Shown: in pieces, positions 1 through 7,531 of the stretch | Position numbering within the stretch: position 1 is the stretch's first letter | How the letters are laid out: each line of letters starts with the position of its first letter | From: a virus | Reading direction: 5' to 3' (one strand) | IMG/VR virus record: IMGVR_UViG_3300029327_000005 | Span: 1-24,001 of that record | DNA: 24,001 bases | The notes under the pieces: generated by a model | The model's database searches: none | What the model was told of the DNA's origin: nothing | Seen by the model: only the letters and a program-made list of their open reading frames with translations | Made by a program: the position numbers and the translations under genes

Positions 1-885
1 CGCCAGTGGAATGCGGAAGAGGAAAAAGCCTGGATGGACGACGTTTACGCCTTTTACGGCGATGCCGCCGAGGAAGAGCTGGACGTGGTCCCGTCCCAGG
101 GAAGCGGCACCTATCTCACCAGGGCCATTATCGAGCGCTGCATGCGTCAGGACATCCCCGTATTGTCCTGGGAATGCAAAACCGAATTCGCCCTGCTGCC
201 CGACCATATCCGCCAGGCCGAAGCCAAAGACTGGTGTGATAAAAACCTGCAGCCGCTTCTTGCTCTGTGCGACCCCAATCACGCCCATTATTTCGGTGAA
301 GACTTTGCCCGCTCCGGAGACCTGACCATCTTTTTCCCCTTGGCGGAACAGCAAAATCTTACCTATCGCGCCCCGTTCGTGCTGGAACTCCGCAACGTTC
401 CCTTCAAGGAACAGGAGTTGATCCTCTATTACATCCTCGACCGGCTGCCGCGTTTCACCCACGGCTGTTTCGACGCACGCGGCAACGGCCAGTACCTGGC
501 CGAGCGGGCCATGCAGAAATACGGCGAAGCCCGCATCACCCAGGTCATGCTTTCCGAAGCCTGGTACCGCGAGAACATGCCGCGCCTCAAGAGCTTCTTC
601 GAGGACGGCACCATCGAAGTTCCCGCCGATGCCGGTCACATGGACGACTACCGGGCCCTCAAGATGATCAAGGGTGTTGCCAAGCTGCCCGACGTGCGCA
701 CCACCGACAAAACCGGCAAGAAGCGTCACGGCGACGCCGGGATCGGTTGCGCCATGGCCATAACGGCAACGCGGCAAGACGTACAAGAATACGCCTATCA
801 CCCGGTAACCGAAAAAGAACAGCGCGACCTGGGCCGCCAAATCACTTGCACTACCGGATTCAACCGGCACGAAGGAGTCATGTAA
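1..885 (+). CDS. Terminase large subunit, Mu gp28-like (5' partial)
   Basis: This is the C-terminal nuclease half of the DNA-packaging motor; the ATPase half is outside the window. The frame is open back to base 1, so the ATG at 34 is internal and not a start. Counting codons from base 1, three acidic residues fit the RNase H-like nuclease site of large terminases: Asp101 in GEDFAR, Asp158 in CFDARGNG and Asp245 in RHGDAG. The last of these sits in the usual RHGDA context near the C terminus. The stop directly abuts the ATG of the portal gene at 886, as expected for co-translated packaging genes. Mu gp28 is about 550 residues, so roughly half is present. The protein packages DNA by headful cutting into flanking host DNA in Mu-type phages (family knowledge). 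Confidence 0.9.
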   Translation, partial: RQWNAEEEKAWMDDVYAFYGDAAEEELDVVPSQGSGTYLTRAIIERCMRQDIPVLSWECKTEFALLPDHIRQAEAKDWCDKNLQPLLALCDPNHAHYFGEDFARSGDLTIFFPLAEQQNLTYRAPFVLELRNVPFKEQELILYYILDRLPRFTHGCFDARGNGQYLAERAMQKYGEARITQVMLSEAWYRENMPRLKSFFEDGTIEVPADAGHMDDYRALKMIKGVAKLPDVRTTDKTGKKRHGDAGIGCAMAITATRQDVQEYAYHPVTEKEQRDLGRQITCTTGFNRHEGVM

Positions 886-3180
886 ATGGTGTTATACGAC
901 GCATACGGACAGCCGGTTAAACCGCAGGAGCTAACCCGCGAGATAGCTGCACCATCAATCACCGGCATCCGCCGTGTATGGGACGAAACAGTTGCCAACG
1001 GCATGACTCCCTATCGTCTGGCCCGTATCCTCCGGTCCGCAGCCGGAGGTGATGCCGACGACTACCTGACCCTGGCGGAAGAAATGGAGGAAAAAGACCT
1101 CCACTACGCCTGTGAGATGGGGAAACGCAAGTTGGCTGTCTCCCGGCTGGACATCTCCGTTGAATCCTTCAGCGACTCTTCCCGCGACATCGAACTGGCC
1201 GATGCAGTGCGGGGCTTGGCACGACGTTTCGGCATTCGGGGATTGATCAAAGATCTACTCGATGCACTTGGCAAAGGCTATAGCGTCGTCGAAATCATGT
1301 GGAACCGCACACAACCACAATGGACGCCAGAACGCTATAAATGGCGTGACCCCAGGTTCTTTATGTTCGACCAGGCAACCCGCCACGAAATCAGGCTGCG
1401 TGATGAAGCCAATATGGTGGAAGGTATTGCCCTTGCACCCTATAAATTCATTCGCCACATCCACAAAATGAAATCGGGTATACCGTTACGCGGCGGGATA
1501 GCCCGTCTGGCCGCCTGGGCATGGATGTTCAAAAACTATACGGTCAAGGATTGGATGGCATTTGGGGAAACATTCGGCATGCCTTTGCGCATCGGTAAAT
1601 ACGGTTCCGGAGCCATGCCCGAAGACATAAACATACTCAAAATGGCCGTTGCAAACCTGGGCAGCGATGCCGCCGCAGTAATCCCCGACTCCATGATTAT
1701 CGACTTGGTCGAAACCGCCAAAGCAACCGGCGGAGAATCCTTCTATCAACGAATGGCCGACTGGTTCGACGCCCAGGTCAGTCGCGGTATTCTCGGACAA
1801 ACCGCCACCACACAGGGTACGCCCGGCAAACTTGGGAACGAAGAGGCCCAAAAAGAAGTTCGGGAAGACATTAGAGACGACGATGCCGAACAAATAGAGG
1901 AAACCATCAACCGCGATCTGGTCAAGCCGTTCATTGATCTCAACTTCGGGCTTCAAGAAAACTACCCGCTTATCCAGGTCCGGGCCACAAAACAGGAAAA
2001 TATAGCCACACTGTCCGAGGCATTAAGCAAGCTTGTGCCTCTCGGCCTGCGGGTAGAACAGAGCGTAGTTCGTGACCGCATGGGTATTCCCGACCCCAAT
2101 CCTAACGCCAAGCCTGAAGACTTGCTGGGACAGTTTTCAACTTCCGTCGTCCCCTCAAAAAAGCCCGACATCGCCACAAACCACGAAACCGCCTGTCCTC
2201 ACTGCCGGGCGCTGAACAGCGAAACCGCCGCCCAGCCCGACCAGATTGATCAAGTCGCGCAAAAAGCCCTCGACCAGGACGACGGCAGCTACATCGCCGC
2301 GCAGATTTACCACGTCATTGCCGGCGCTCGTACCATAGAGGTTGCCGCGACCCAACTCGCCAACTATCGCCCCGATCTGATTGATATCAAACCTGTAGCC
2401 AATGCTCTTGCCAACGGACAGCTTCTCGCCAACCTCATAGGCCGCGACGAAATCATGACCGACTTGGCCCTGAACGCCGAGGCCCAGCCGATCAGCTTAC
2501 CCTTTGACGAGGCGATCCAGTTTTTCCGGCAAAAGCTGAATATCAAATCAGACGTCTGGTCCGCCCTCTATGCCGAAGAGCATGACCACGCCTTCACCGT
2601 GGCCGGAGTCATGCGCGACGACATGCTGGAAGACTTCCGCACCGCCATTGATCAGGCCATTGCCGAGGGAACCACCTACCAGGCGTTCCTGGCCGACTTC
2701 GACACCATCGTCGCAAAATACGGCTGGAGTTACAACGGCTCTCGCGGCTGGCGCACCCGCACCATTTACGAAAACAACATCCGCCCCGCCTACAATGCCG
2801 GTCGCTACAGCCAGATGACCGACCCCGACGTACTCAGATACCGTCCCAACTGGATGTACCAGCACGGCGACAGCATCCACCCGCGCCCCATGCATCTGGG
2901 ATGGAACGGCACCGTCCTCCCTGCGGACGATCCCTGGTGGGACACCCACTTCACTCCCAACGGCTGGGGCTGCAAGTGCCGCATCATTGCATTGTCAAAC
3001 CGCGACCTGACCCGCCTGGGCAAAACAGTAGGCACAGCCCCGAATGACGGCAGTTTCGAATGGGTCAACCCCTCCACCGGAGAGGTACGCGACATCCCGC
3101 GCGGCATTGATCCCGGCTGGGACTACAACCCCGGCAAACAGTGGCTCAACCCGGCAACCGGCACATTGGAGAACAGGTAA
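886..3180 (+). CDS. Portal protein (DUF935, gp29-like) fused to Mu F-like head morphogenesis protein
   Basis: A 764-residue protein that appears to join two proteins separate in Mu (gp29 portal and gp30/F). Residues 1 to about 430 resemble the DUF935 portal family, which forms the DNA gateway and docks the terminase. Residues about 540-720 match the Mu F / SPP1 gp7 domain, with the signature HPRPMHLGWNGTVLPADDPW followed by NGWGCKC at about residues 665-702. The two halves are linked by a stretch with a CPHC pair (Cys437, Cys440) and an acidic, Gln-rich segment. The frame is continuous with no internal stop. Start is the ATG directly after the terminase stop, with GGAG in the preceding coding end (873-876). 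It is shorter than the sum of the two Mu proteins, so one or both parts are trimmed. F is thought to enter the head in a few copies near the portal. Confidence 0.88.
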   Translation: MVLYDAYGQPVKPQELTREIAAPSITGIRRVWDETVANGMTPYRLARILRSAAGGDADDYLTLAEEMEEKDLHYACEMGKRKLAVSRLDISVESFSDSSRDIELADAVRGLARRFGIRGLIKDLLDALGKGYSVVEIMWNRTQPQWTPERYKWRDPRFFMFDQATRHEIRLRDEANMVEGIALAPYKFIRHIHKMKSGIPLRGGIARLAAWAWMFKNYTVKDWMAFGETFGMPLRIGKYGSGAMPEDINILKMAVANLGSDAAAVIPDSMIIDLVETAKATGGESFYQRMADWFDAQVSRGILGQTATTQGTPGKLGNEEAQKEVREDIRDDDAEQIEETINRDLVKPFIDLNFGLQENYPLIQVRATKQENIATLSEALSKLVPLGLRVEQSVVRDRMGIPDPNPNAKPEDLLGQFSTSVVPSKKPDIATNHETACPHCRALNSETAAQPDQIDQVAQKALDQDDGSYIAAQIYHVIAGARTIEVAATQLANYRPDLIDIKPVANALANGQLLANLIGRDEIMTDLALNAEAQPISLPFDEAIQFFRQKLNIKSDVWSALYAEEHDHAFTVAGVMRDDMLEDFRTAIDQAIAEGTTYQAFLADFDTIVAKYGWSYNGSRGWRTRTIYENNIRPAYNAGRYSQMTDPDVLRYRPNWMYQHGDSIHPRPMHLGWNGTVLPADDPWWDTHFTPNGWGCKCRIIALSNRDLTRLGKTVGTAPNDGSFEWVNPSTGEVRDIPRGIDPGWDYNPGKQWLNPATGTLENR

Positions 3181-3713
3181 TGTCCGGAGTGTTCACCCCA
3201 TACGTCGCCATCGACGACAAAGACCTCATGCGCAAACTCGCCACGCTGGAGAAACGCGCAGGCGGCCTAGCTCCGATACTCAAGAACATCGGCGAATACA
3301 AAGTCGAGGCCACGCAAGCGCTCTTCGACAAACAGGAAGATCCGCAAGGCGTCAAGTGGGCGGCATTGTCCGATCGTTACAAAAAGAAAAAGAAAGGCCC
3401 CCGAATACTCACCGAAAGCCGCCGCCTGCGCGACTCCATTATCTACGCCGTGCAAAACGGCAACCTCCGCATCGGCACGCCGGTCGTCTATGGAGCCGCC
3501 CATCAATTCGGCTTTAATAAAAGCGTAGCTGTCCCGGCCCACAAGCGCCTGGTCAAAAAAGCCTTCGGTCATGCGCTCAAGTTCCCGGTCTGGTCGCAAG
3601 TCCGCGCCCACACCTTCAATCCCAAGCTTCCGGCCCGGCCATACCTGGGATGGAACGACGCCGACCGGGCAGAAATCCGGGCAATAGTCCAGGACCATTT
3701 GGAGATGGATTGA
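3180..3713 (+). CDS. G: Phage virion morphogenesis protein, Mu gpG-like
   Basis: 177 residues. The motif set is typical of the gpG/tail completion family: DPQGVKWAAL, then basic KKKKKGPRILTES, RLRDSI, a GTPVVYGAAHQFG segment and C-terminal PARPYLGW. In Mu, gpG is a minor morphogenesis protein between F and the I protease, which is its place here. I chose the ATG at 3180, which overlaps the portal stop as TAATG and has GGAG at 3168-3171, over an in-frame GTG at 3141. Its exact job in head completion or head-tail joining is not settled for the family. Confidence 0.85.
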   Translation: MSGVFTPYVAIDDKDLMRKLATLEKRAGGLAPILKNIGEYKVEATQALFDKQEDPQGVKWAALSDRYKKKKKGPRILTESRRLRDSIIYAVQNGNLRIGTPVVYGAAHQFGFNKSVAVPAHKRLVKKAFGHALKFPVWSQVRAHTFNPKLPARPYLGWNDADRAEIRAIVQDHLEMD

Positions 3714-3926
3714 CAAAAGCGCGAAATTCGCCTTCTAGGGCCCGCATGGGCAACAAGGCCACATACCCTCGCGCAAGATACCGGTCGGCGCACACACGGA
3801 AATTTAAACGGGGTTTAAATGGGGTTTCGGAAACGGGCGCACCAAAAAGTTGAACGGCTTCAAGTCGAGCTGACAAAGAAGGGGGTGTACGGTGCGGATA
3901 TCGCACCGTACCAAACGGAGAGTTGA
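3714..3926 (+). promoter_or_regulatory. Non-coding gap between G and I, candidate late regulatory region
   Basis: 213 bp without a credible gene inside a tightly packed operon. A perfect TTGACA overlaps the G stop codon (3710-3715), but the matching -10 is poor. There is a GCGAA-A-TTCGC palindrome (3721-3731), two direct repeats TTTAAAYGGGG (3803-3813 and 3814-3824) followed by TTTCGGAAACGGG, and a 10-bp perfect hairpin at 3887-3911. Mu has a late promoter (PI) between G and I that needs the activator C, so a comparable promoter here is plausible but not shown. A 67-codon reading frame over the gap has no coding features. Confidence 0.4.
3887..3911. repeat. Perfect 10-bp palindrome before gene I
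   Basis: GTACGGTGCG and CGCACCGTAC flank a five-base spacer (GATAT), ending 15 bases before the I start codon. No T-run follows on either strand, so it is not a classical intrinsic terminator. It could be an mRNA hairpin that protects the transcript or affects I translation, or a binding site for a dimeric regulator. Confidence 0.75.
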
Positions 3927-4952
3927 ATGAAGATTTTGATAATGGATAACGGGCTTGGTCGGGCACTCAACAATGCCATCACAGATGCCTGCCGCATGGC
4001 GCTCAATTACGAAATGCCCCAGGACGGCACAGCTCCGGAATGGATTGAACTCCTTCCCGCCGGACAGGTCATCACCGGCCGCGATGGCCGCACCTGGATC
4101 AACGAACAGCCTGAAGCAGTGCTGGCCGCCTTTGCCGCCGAAGGCAAGGACATTCCCATCGACTGGGAACATTCCAGCGAATTGAAAGCCCGCGAGGGCG
4201 AAGAAGCTCCGGCAGCCGCTTGGATCAAACAAATGGAAATCCGCGACGGCGGGTCCATCTGGGGCCGGGTCGAGTGGACCGCCAGGGGAGCGGCAAGCGT
4301 ATCCAGCAAGGAATATCGCTATCTCTCGCCCGTGTTCGCCTTCGACATCCAATCCCGCCGCATCATGCGCATCACATCCTGCGGCCTGACCAATCAGCCG
4401 AACCTTTATCTGGACGCCCTTAACCGCGCACAAACCAAGGAGGAATCACCTATGGATTTAGCCCAGCTGCTGGCGGCCCTCGGATTGCCGCCCACCGCCA
4501 CATTCGCCGAAGCCCTCAACCACATTACCAAAGTCAAGGGAGAACTCGCCACAGCCCTCAACTCGGCGCAATCCCCGCCCCTGGACAAATTCGTCCCGCG
4601 CGCCGATTACGACACCGCCCTCAACCGCGCCACCGCCGCCGAGTCCAAACTGGCCGACCAGGCCAAGGCCCGGCTTGAAACCGCCATCAACACCGAGATC
4701 GATGCCGCGCTCAAAGCGGGCAAGATCACCCCGGCCACCAAGGATTATCACATCGCTTCGTGCCGGGCGGAGGGCGGCCTGGAACGGTTCAAGGCCTTCG
4801 TCGCAGCCGCACCGGCAATCGCAGGCGACAGCAACCTGGACGACAAAGACCCCAGCAAAACCACCACCGCCCTGAATGCTGAAGAGCAAAAAATCTGCGA
4901 CATGATGGGTCTCAGTGTCGAAGACTACAAAAAAGCCAACGGCATCAAATAA
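3927..4952 (+). CDS. I: Mu gpI-like capsid maturation protease
   Basis: 341 residues. The N-terminal half has the I-protein pattern DWEHSSE, then PAAAWIKQMEIRDGG, GRVEWTARG and KEYRYLSPVF. This family cleaves the scaffold and itself during capsid assembly. The C-terminal half is Ala-rich and probably coiled (about residues 176-300), and doubles as the scaffold domain with its own start (see 4452). GGAG at 3917-3920 sits six bases before the ATG at 3927. A second ATG at 3942 lacks a comparable site. It follows the G-I gap and precedes the cement and capsid genes, the normal Mu order. Confidence 0.88.
   Translation: MKILIMDNGLGRALNNAITDACRMALNYEMPQDGTAPEWIELLPAGQVITGRDGRTWINEQPEAVLAAFAAEGKDIPIDWEHSSELKAREGEEAPAAAWIKQMEIRDGGSIWGRVEWTARGAASVSSKEYRYLSPVFAFDIQSRRIMRITSCGLTNQPNLYLDALNRAQTKEESPMDLAQLLAALGLPPTATFAEALNHITKVKGELATALNSAQSPPLDKFVPRADYDTALNRATAAESKLADQAKARLETAINTEIDAALKAGKITPATKDYHIASCRAEGGLERFKAFVAAAPAIAGDSNLDDKDPSKTTTALNAEEQKICDMMGLSVEDYKKANGIK
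4437..4443 (+). promoter_or_regulatory. Internal ribosome binding site for the nested scaffold
   Basis: AAGGAGG, a near-ideal Shine-Dalgarno sequence, lies eight bases before an in-frame ATG (4452) in the middle of the I gene. It is stronger than the site of the full-length start. Confidence 0.8.
4452..4952 (+). CDS. Z: Nested scaffold protein, Mu gpZ-like (in-frame internal start in I)
   Basis: 166 residues identical to the C-terminal half of the I product, beginning MDLAQLLAALG. In Mu, gpZ is made from an internal start within I and serves as the assembly scaffold, so the protease carries a scaffold tail and is recruited into the prohead. The AAGGAGG at 4437-4443 and the position just after the last protease motif support the same arrangement here. 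The protein is rich in Ala, Lys and Glu with predicted helices (ATAAESKLADQAKARLETA), as expected of a scaffold. It should be made in excess over full-length I because its ribosome site is stronger (inference). Confidence 0.8.
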   Translation: MDLAQLLAALGLPPTATFAEALNHITKVKGELATALNSAQSPPLDKFVPRADYDTALNRATAAESKLADQAKARLETAINTEIDAALKAGKITPATKDYHIASCRAEGGLERFKAFVAAAPAIAGDSNLDDKDPSKTTTALNAEEQKICDMMGLSVEDYKKANGIK

Positions 4953-4983
4953 AGACCGGTGAACCCGGCAAAGGAGCAACTGA

Positions 4984-5382
4984 ATGGCACTAACCGCAGA
5001 CAGAACAACACCGCGCCGTGGCGGCGACCTGCTCGAACGTCCCGCAGCCGCGTCAAAGAAGTTTTACGCCGGTTCCCTGGTCGCCGTGGACGCCTCCGGC
5101 AATGCCACCCCCGGCGCAACCGCCACCGACATCCTGGGCGTAGGCCGCTGCCGCGAACAGGTCGACAACTCCAGCGGAGCGGCCGGAGCAGTCACCGTCC
5201 CCATTGAAAAAGGCGTTTTCCGCTGGACGAACTCCGCCACCGATCCGGTCACCGCCGCAGACATCGGCAAGGATTGCTACATCGTCGACGACTTCACCGT
5301 GTCCCATACCGACACCAATCAGTCCGTGGCAGGCAAGGTGTTCGATGTGGACTCGCAGGGTGTCTGGGTCGACATGAGATAA
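4984..5382 (+). CDS. Probable capsid cement (decoration) protein, DUF2190-like
   Basis: 132 residues, lying between scaffold/protease and major capsid, where many phages encode the capsid decoration protein. A small beta-rich sequence with KKFYAGSLVAVD near the N terminus, GVFRWTN in the middle and a C-terminal GKVFDVDSQGVWVDM fits the DUF2190-type cement fold. AAGGAG stands just before the ATG (4970-4975). No signal peptide or membrane segment is seen. The assignment rests mostly on context and general resemblance. A head fibre or other capsid-surface protein is the main alternative. Confidence 0.6.
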   Translation: MALTADRTTPRRGGDLLERPAAASKKFYAGSLVAVDASGNATPGATATDILGVGRCREQVDNSSGAAGAVTVPIEKGVFRWTNSATDPVTAADIGKDCYIVDDFTVSHTDTNQSVAGKVFDVDSQGVWVDMR

Positions 5383-5413
5383 CCATTACCAACTGATCAA
5401 AGGAGCAAAATTC

Positions 5414-6307
5414 ATGGATATTAACGCAACTAATTTTCAAGCCCTTTACCGGGCGTTTAACACCGCGTTTCAGAGCGGTTTTGCTGGCGTTTCTCCGCAG
5501 TGGCAGAAAATTGCCACACTGGTTCCCTCCAGCGCATCCCAAGAAGATTACGGTTGGATCGGTGATATCCCCGCCATGCGGGAATGGATCGGGGACCGAG
5601 TAATCAACGCGCTAAAAAATCACGGCTACAGCATTAAAAACAAAAAGTTCGAACTGACCCAGGCAGTAGATCGAACCAAGATCGAAGACGATCAAGTCGG
5701 TATTTATACACCTCTGTTTCAGATGATGGGCGACTCAGCCGCCCGTCACCCCGATGAACTGATTTTCGCCCTACTGCTGTTGGGTTTCAGCACCAACTGC
5801 TACGACGGCCAATACTTCTTCGACAGCGATCATCCCGTGGTCCAGGCCGATGAAACCACCGCCAGCATTTCCAACTATCAGGCCGGAACCGGTAACGCCT
5901 GGTTTCTCCTGGACACCAGCCGTCCCCTGAAACCGCTCATTTTTCAGCGCAGAAAAGCGCCCAAATTCGTGGCGTTAAATCAGGAAACCGACACAAACGT
6001 CTTCATGCGTGACGAATTCCTCTACGGCATCGATTGCCGCGATAACGCCGGATTCGGTTTCTGGCAAATGGCTTTTGGCAGCAAGGATACTCTTGATTCC
6101 GCAAATTTCGAGGCGGCCTATGACGCTATGACGGGGTTCAAAAAAGACAAAGGCGCTCCCCTGGGCATCAAACCCAACCTCCTGGTAGTCGGCTCAACCA
6201 ACGCCAGCGCAGGCCGCAAGATCGTCGAAGCCCAGTTGATCAACGGCGGCGACAGCAACACCAATTTCAAGCGCGTCGAACTGCTCGAATGCCCCTGGTT
6301 GCCGTAA
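5414..6307 (+). CDS. T: Major capsid protein, Mu gpT-like
   Basis: 297 residues, close to the usual 300 or so of the Mu gpT family. Recognisable features are the N-terminal NATNFQALYRAFNTAFQSGF, the WIGDIPAMREWIGDR segment and a C-terminal GIKPNLLVVG followed by LECPWL. It is the shell subunit of the icosahedral head. AAAGGAG lies before the ATG (5399-5405). It is followed by a long inverted repeat (6313-6375), which could attenuate or stabilise transcription after this highly expressed gene (inference). Confidence 0.93.
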   Translation: MDINATNFQALYRAFNTAFQSGFAGVSPQWQKIATLVPSSASQEDYGWIGDIPAMREWIGDRVINALKNHGYSIKNKKFELTQAVDRTKIEDDQVGIYTPLFQMMGDSAARHPDELIFALLLLGFSTNCYDGQYFFDSDHPVVQADETTASISNYQAGTGNAWFLLDTSRPLKPLIFQRRKAPKFVALNQETDTNVFMRDEFLYGIDCRDNAGFGFWQMAFGSKDTLDSANFEAAYDAMTGFKKDKGAPLGIKPNLLVVGSTNASAGRKIVEAQLINGGDSNTNFKRVELLECPWLP

Positions 6308-6312
6308 AAACA

Positions 6313-6375
6313 GGAACTGGGGATTAGGGACCGGGGACTGGTAAAGGCTTGTTCCGGTCCCTGGTCCCCGGTTCC
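6313..6375. repeat. Long intergenic inverted repeat, copy 1
   Basis: Two 22-base arms (6313-6334 and 6354-6375) pair with only three differences, and all three would be G-U pairs in the transcript. The core is GGGACCGGG-like. The loop is 19 bases. The same family recurs at 8229-8284, 9750-9791 and 10660-10705. No T-run follows, so it is not a typical intrinsic terminator. Confidence 0.85.
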
Positions 6376-6398
6376 CGGTCTCAAACAAAGGAGTCACT

Positions 6399-6797
6399 AT
6401 GAAAAAACTGCTTATCTGCATCATCACCTTGCTGGCCTTCGCCGCCACCGCCCTGGCCGCCGGAAAGGTCGTCGTCGATCCCAATAACCGCACCCTCGGC
6501 TATCACTCCCCGGCTCCCGCCTCGGCTGTCTGCACGACAACCACAACCACCAAGGGGACCATCGCCACCGTCAATACCGCCGGTTACAGCACACTCTGCT
6601 GGGAAGCGTCCGATAGCACCAACGCGGCCAAGCGCGTCAAGCGCCACCTCAACAGCAACACCGCCTACCTGCCCGGCACCGGCGGCTGCTTCGGTCTCAA
6701 CAACAATGTCAGCGCGGTAACCTGGAAACCTTATAGCAGCGCATCAGCCGCCTACACCGTCTGCTACGACCTCCAGAGCGGAGGCAAAACGCCATGA
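6399..6797 (+). CDS. Exported small protein of unknown function (phage accessory gene)
   Basis: 132 residues with a clear Sec signal peptide: MKKLLICIITLLAF, a hydrophobic core, then ATALAAG, with likely cleavage near residue 21. The mature part (about 110 residues) is Thr/Ser/Asn-rich, apparently beta-structured, and has four cysteines (in AVCTTT, TLCWEA, GGCFGL and TVCYDL) that could form two disulfides in the periplasm. AAAGGAG precedes the ATG (6387-6393), and the last codons overlap the next gene as ATGA. Mu has nothing obvious here between T and gp35, so it looks like an inserted accessory gene. A Sec signal is unusual in a capsid operon. A cell-surface role, such as exclusion of other phages, is conceivable but unproven. 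I do not recognise a family. Confidence 0.75.
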   Translation: MKKLLICIITLLAFAATALAAGKVVVDPNNRTLGYHSPAPASAVCTTTTTTKGTIATVNTAGYSTLCWEASDSTNAAKRVKRHLNSNTAYLPGTGGCFGLNNNVSAVTWKPYSSASAAYTVCYDLQSGGKTP

Positions 6798-7006
6798 TCC
6801 GGATCACCTCAAAACAGGACGGTTTCCGCCGTTGCGGGATAGCCCATTCCAAAGGTCCAACCGAGCATAAAGACGAGACATTTACTCCCGATCAAATCAA
6901 AGCTCTCCAAGAAGAACCGATGCTGGTGATTGAGATTGTCAATGAAGACCAGAAAGAAGGGGAAGGAAAATCGGGAAAGAAAAAAGGCGAAACCGACTCC
7001 AAATAG
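6794..7006 (+). CDS. Mu gp35-like protein (FluMu N-terminal domain type)
   Basis: 70 residues. The first half (MIRITSKQDGFRRCGIAHSK, then FTPDQIKALQEEPMLVIEIV) resembles the small FluMu/gp35 domain found after gpT in Mu-like phages. The C terminus is a short charged tail (DQKEGEGKSGKKKGE). It starts inside the end of the exported-protein gene (ATGA overlap), so translation is probably coupled. The function of the family is not firmly known. Some relatives extend into a longer protein, so this is a minimal version. Confidence 0.7.
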   Translation: MIRITSKQDGFRRCGIAHSKGPTEHKDETFTPDQIKALQEEPMLVIEIVNEDQKEGEGKSGKKKGETDSK

Positions 7007-7050
7007 TCCCTTGCGTCCCTGGAGTCCTTGAAGTCCCTGAAGTCCCTGAA
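7006..7050. repeat. Tandem 9-bp repeat, about five units of GTCCCTGAA
   Basis: Five head-to-tail nine-base units begin at 7006, 7015, 7024, 7033 and 7042. The last two are identical (GTCCCTGAA) and the earlier three differ by one to three bases. It begins at the last base of the gp35-like stop codon and fills the gap before gp36. Such a microsatellite is open to slippage, but since it is non-coding the effect would be on spacing only. Confidence 0.85.
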
Positions 7051-7063
7051 GCAAACAAACAAA

Positions 7064-7083
7064 GGCGGCCCCTCCGGGCCGCC
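7064..7083. repeat. GC-rich hairpin before gp36
   Basis: GGCGGCCC and GGGCCGCC form a perfect 8-bp stem with loop CTCC, ending 14 bases before the gp36 start codon. No T-run follows. Its position just upstream of a start with no clear Shine-Dalgarno sequence suggests it could influence translation of gp36, or act as a 3' protecting structure for the upstream message. Confidence 0.75.
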
Positions 7084-7097
7084 CGGATCACAACACC

Positions 7098-7529
7098 ATG
7101 CCCTACACCACACTCGACAACATAATCAACCAGATCAGCGAAGCAACCGTCATTCAGCTTACCGACGATTATCAATCGGAAGCCGTCGACGGCAACCGCA
7201 TCGCCGAAGCCATCACCGACGCCGACGCCATCATCGACGGCTATTGCTCCGGCCGGTACGTGGTCCCGTTCAATCCGGTACCGGCCATCATCGCCAAATG
7301 CAGCCTGGACATAGCCATTTACAACCTGTACGCCCGCCGGGTCGAAACCATGCCCGAGCTGCGAAAGGATAACTACAACAACGCCGTCAAGCTGCTGCAA
7401 TCCATCGCCAGGGGCGACATCCTTCTCAACGGCACGACAACCCCGCCGCCAGCGCCCGACACGGCCCGTAGCGGGATGACAACAACTCAACCACGACAAT
7501 TCACCCGCGACACCCTGCGAGGGTTTTAA
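7098..7529 (+). CDS. Mu gp36-like protein (DUF1320)
   Basis: 143 residues. The pattern MPYTTLDNIINQI, then DDYQSEAVDG, AITDADAIIDGYCSGRYVVP and CSLDIAIYNLYARR is that of DUF1320, a head-tail connector-like family following the capsid gene. It probably sits at the neck, by position. The start has no clear Shine-Dalgarno sequence and is preceded by the 7064-7083 hairpin. No alternative in-frame start lies nearby. The C-terminal tail after residue 120 is Pro/Thr-rich and likely flexible. Confidence 0.85.
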   Translation: MPYTTLDNIINQISEATVIQLTDDYQSEAVDGNRIAEAITDADAIIDGYCSGRYVVPFNPVPAIIAKCSLDIAIYNLYARRVETMPELRKDNYNNAVKLLQSIARGDILLNGTTTPPPAPDTARSGMTTTQPRQFTRDTLRGF

Positions 7530-7531
7530 AT

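Noticed and set aside
3650-3853. Small plus-strand frame of 67 codons over the G-I gap
   Set aside because: Its start lies inside gpG, it has no ribosome site, and its composition is Arg/Ser/Pro-rich without a domain.
3804-4433. Minus-strand frame of 209 codons opposite the I gene
   Set aside because: Overlaps a protease gene with clear motifs; no family pattern.
7006-7050. Tandem units as a CRISPR array
   Set aside because: The units are nine bases and directly joined with no spacers, so this is a microsatellite.
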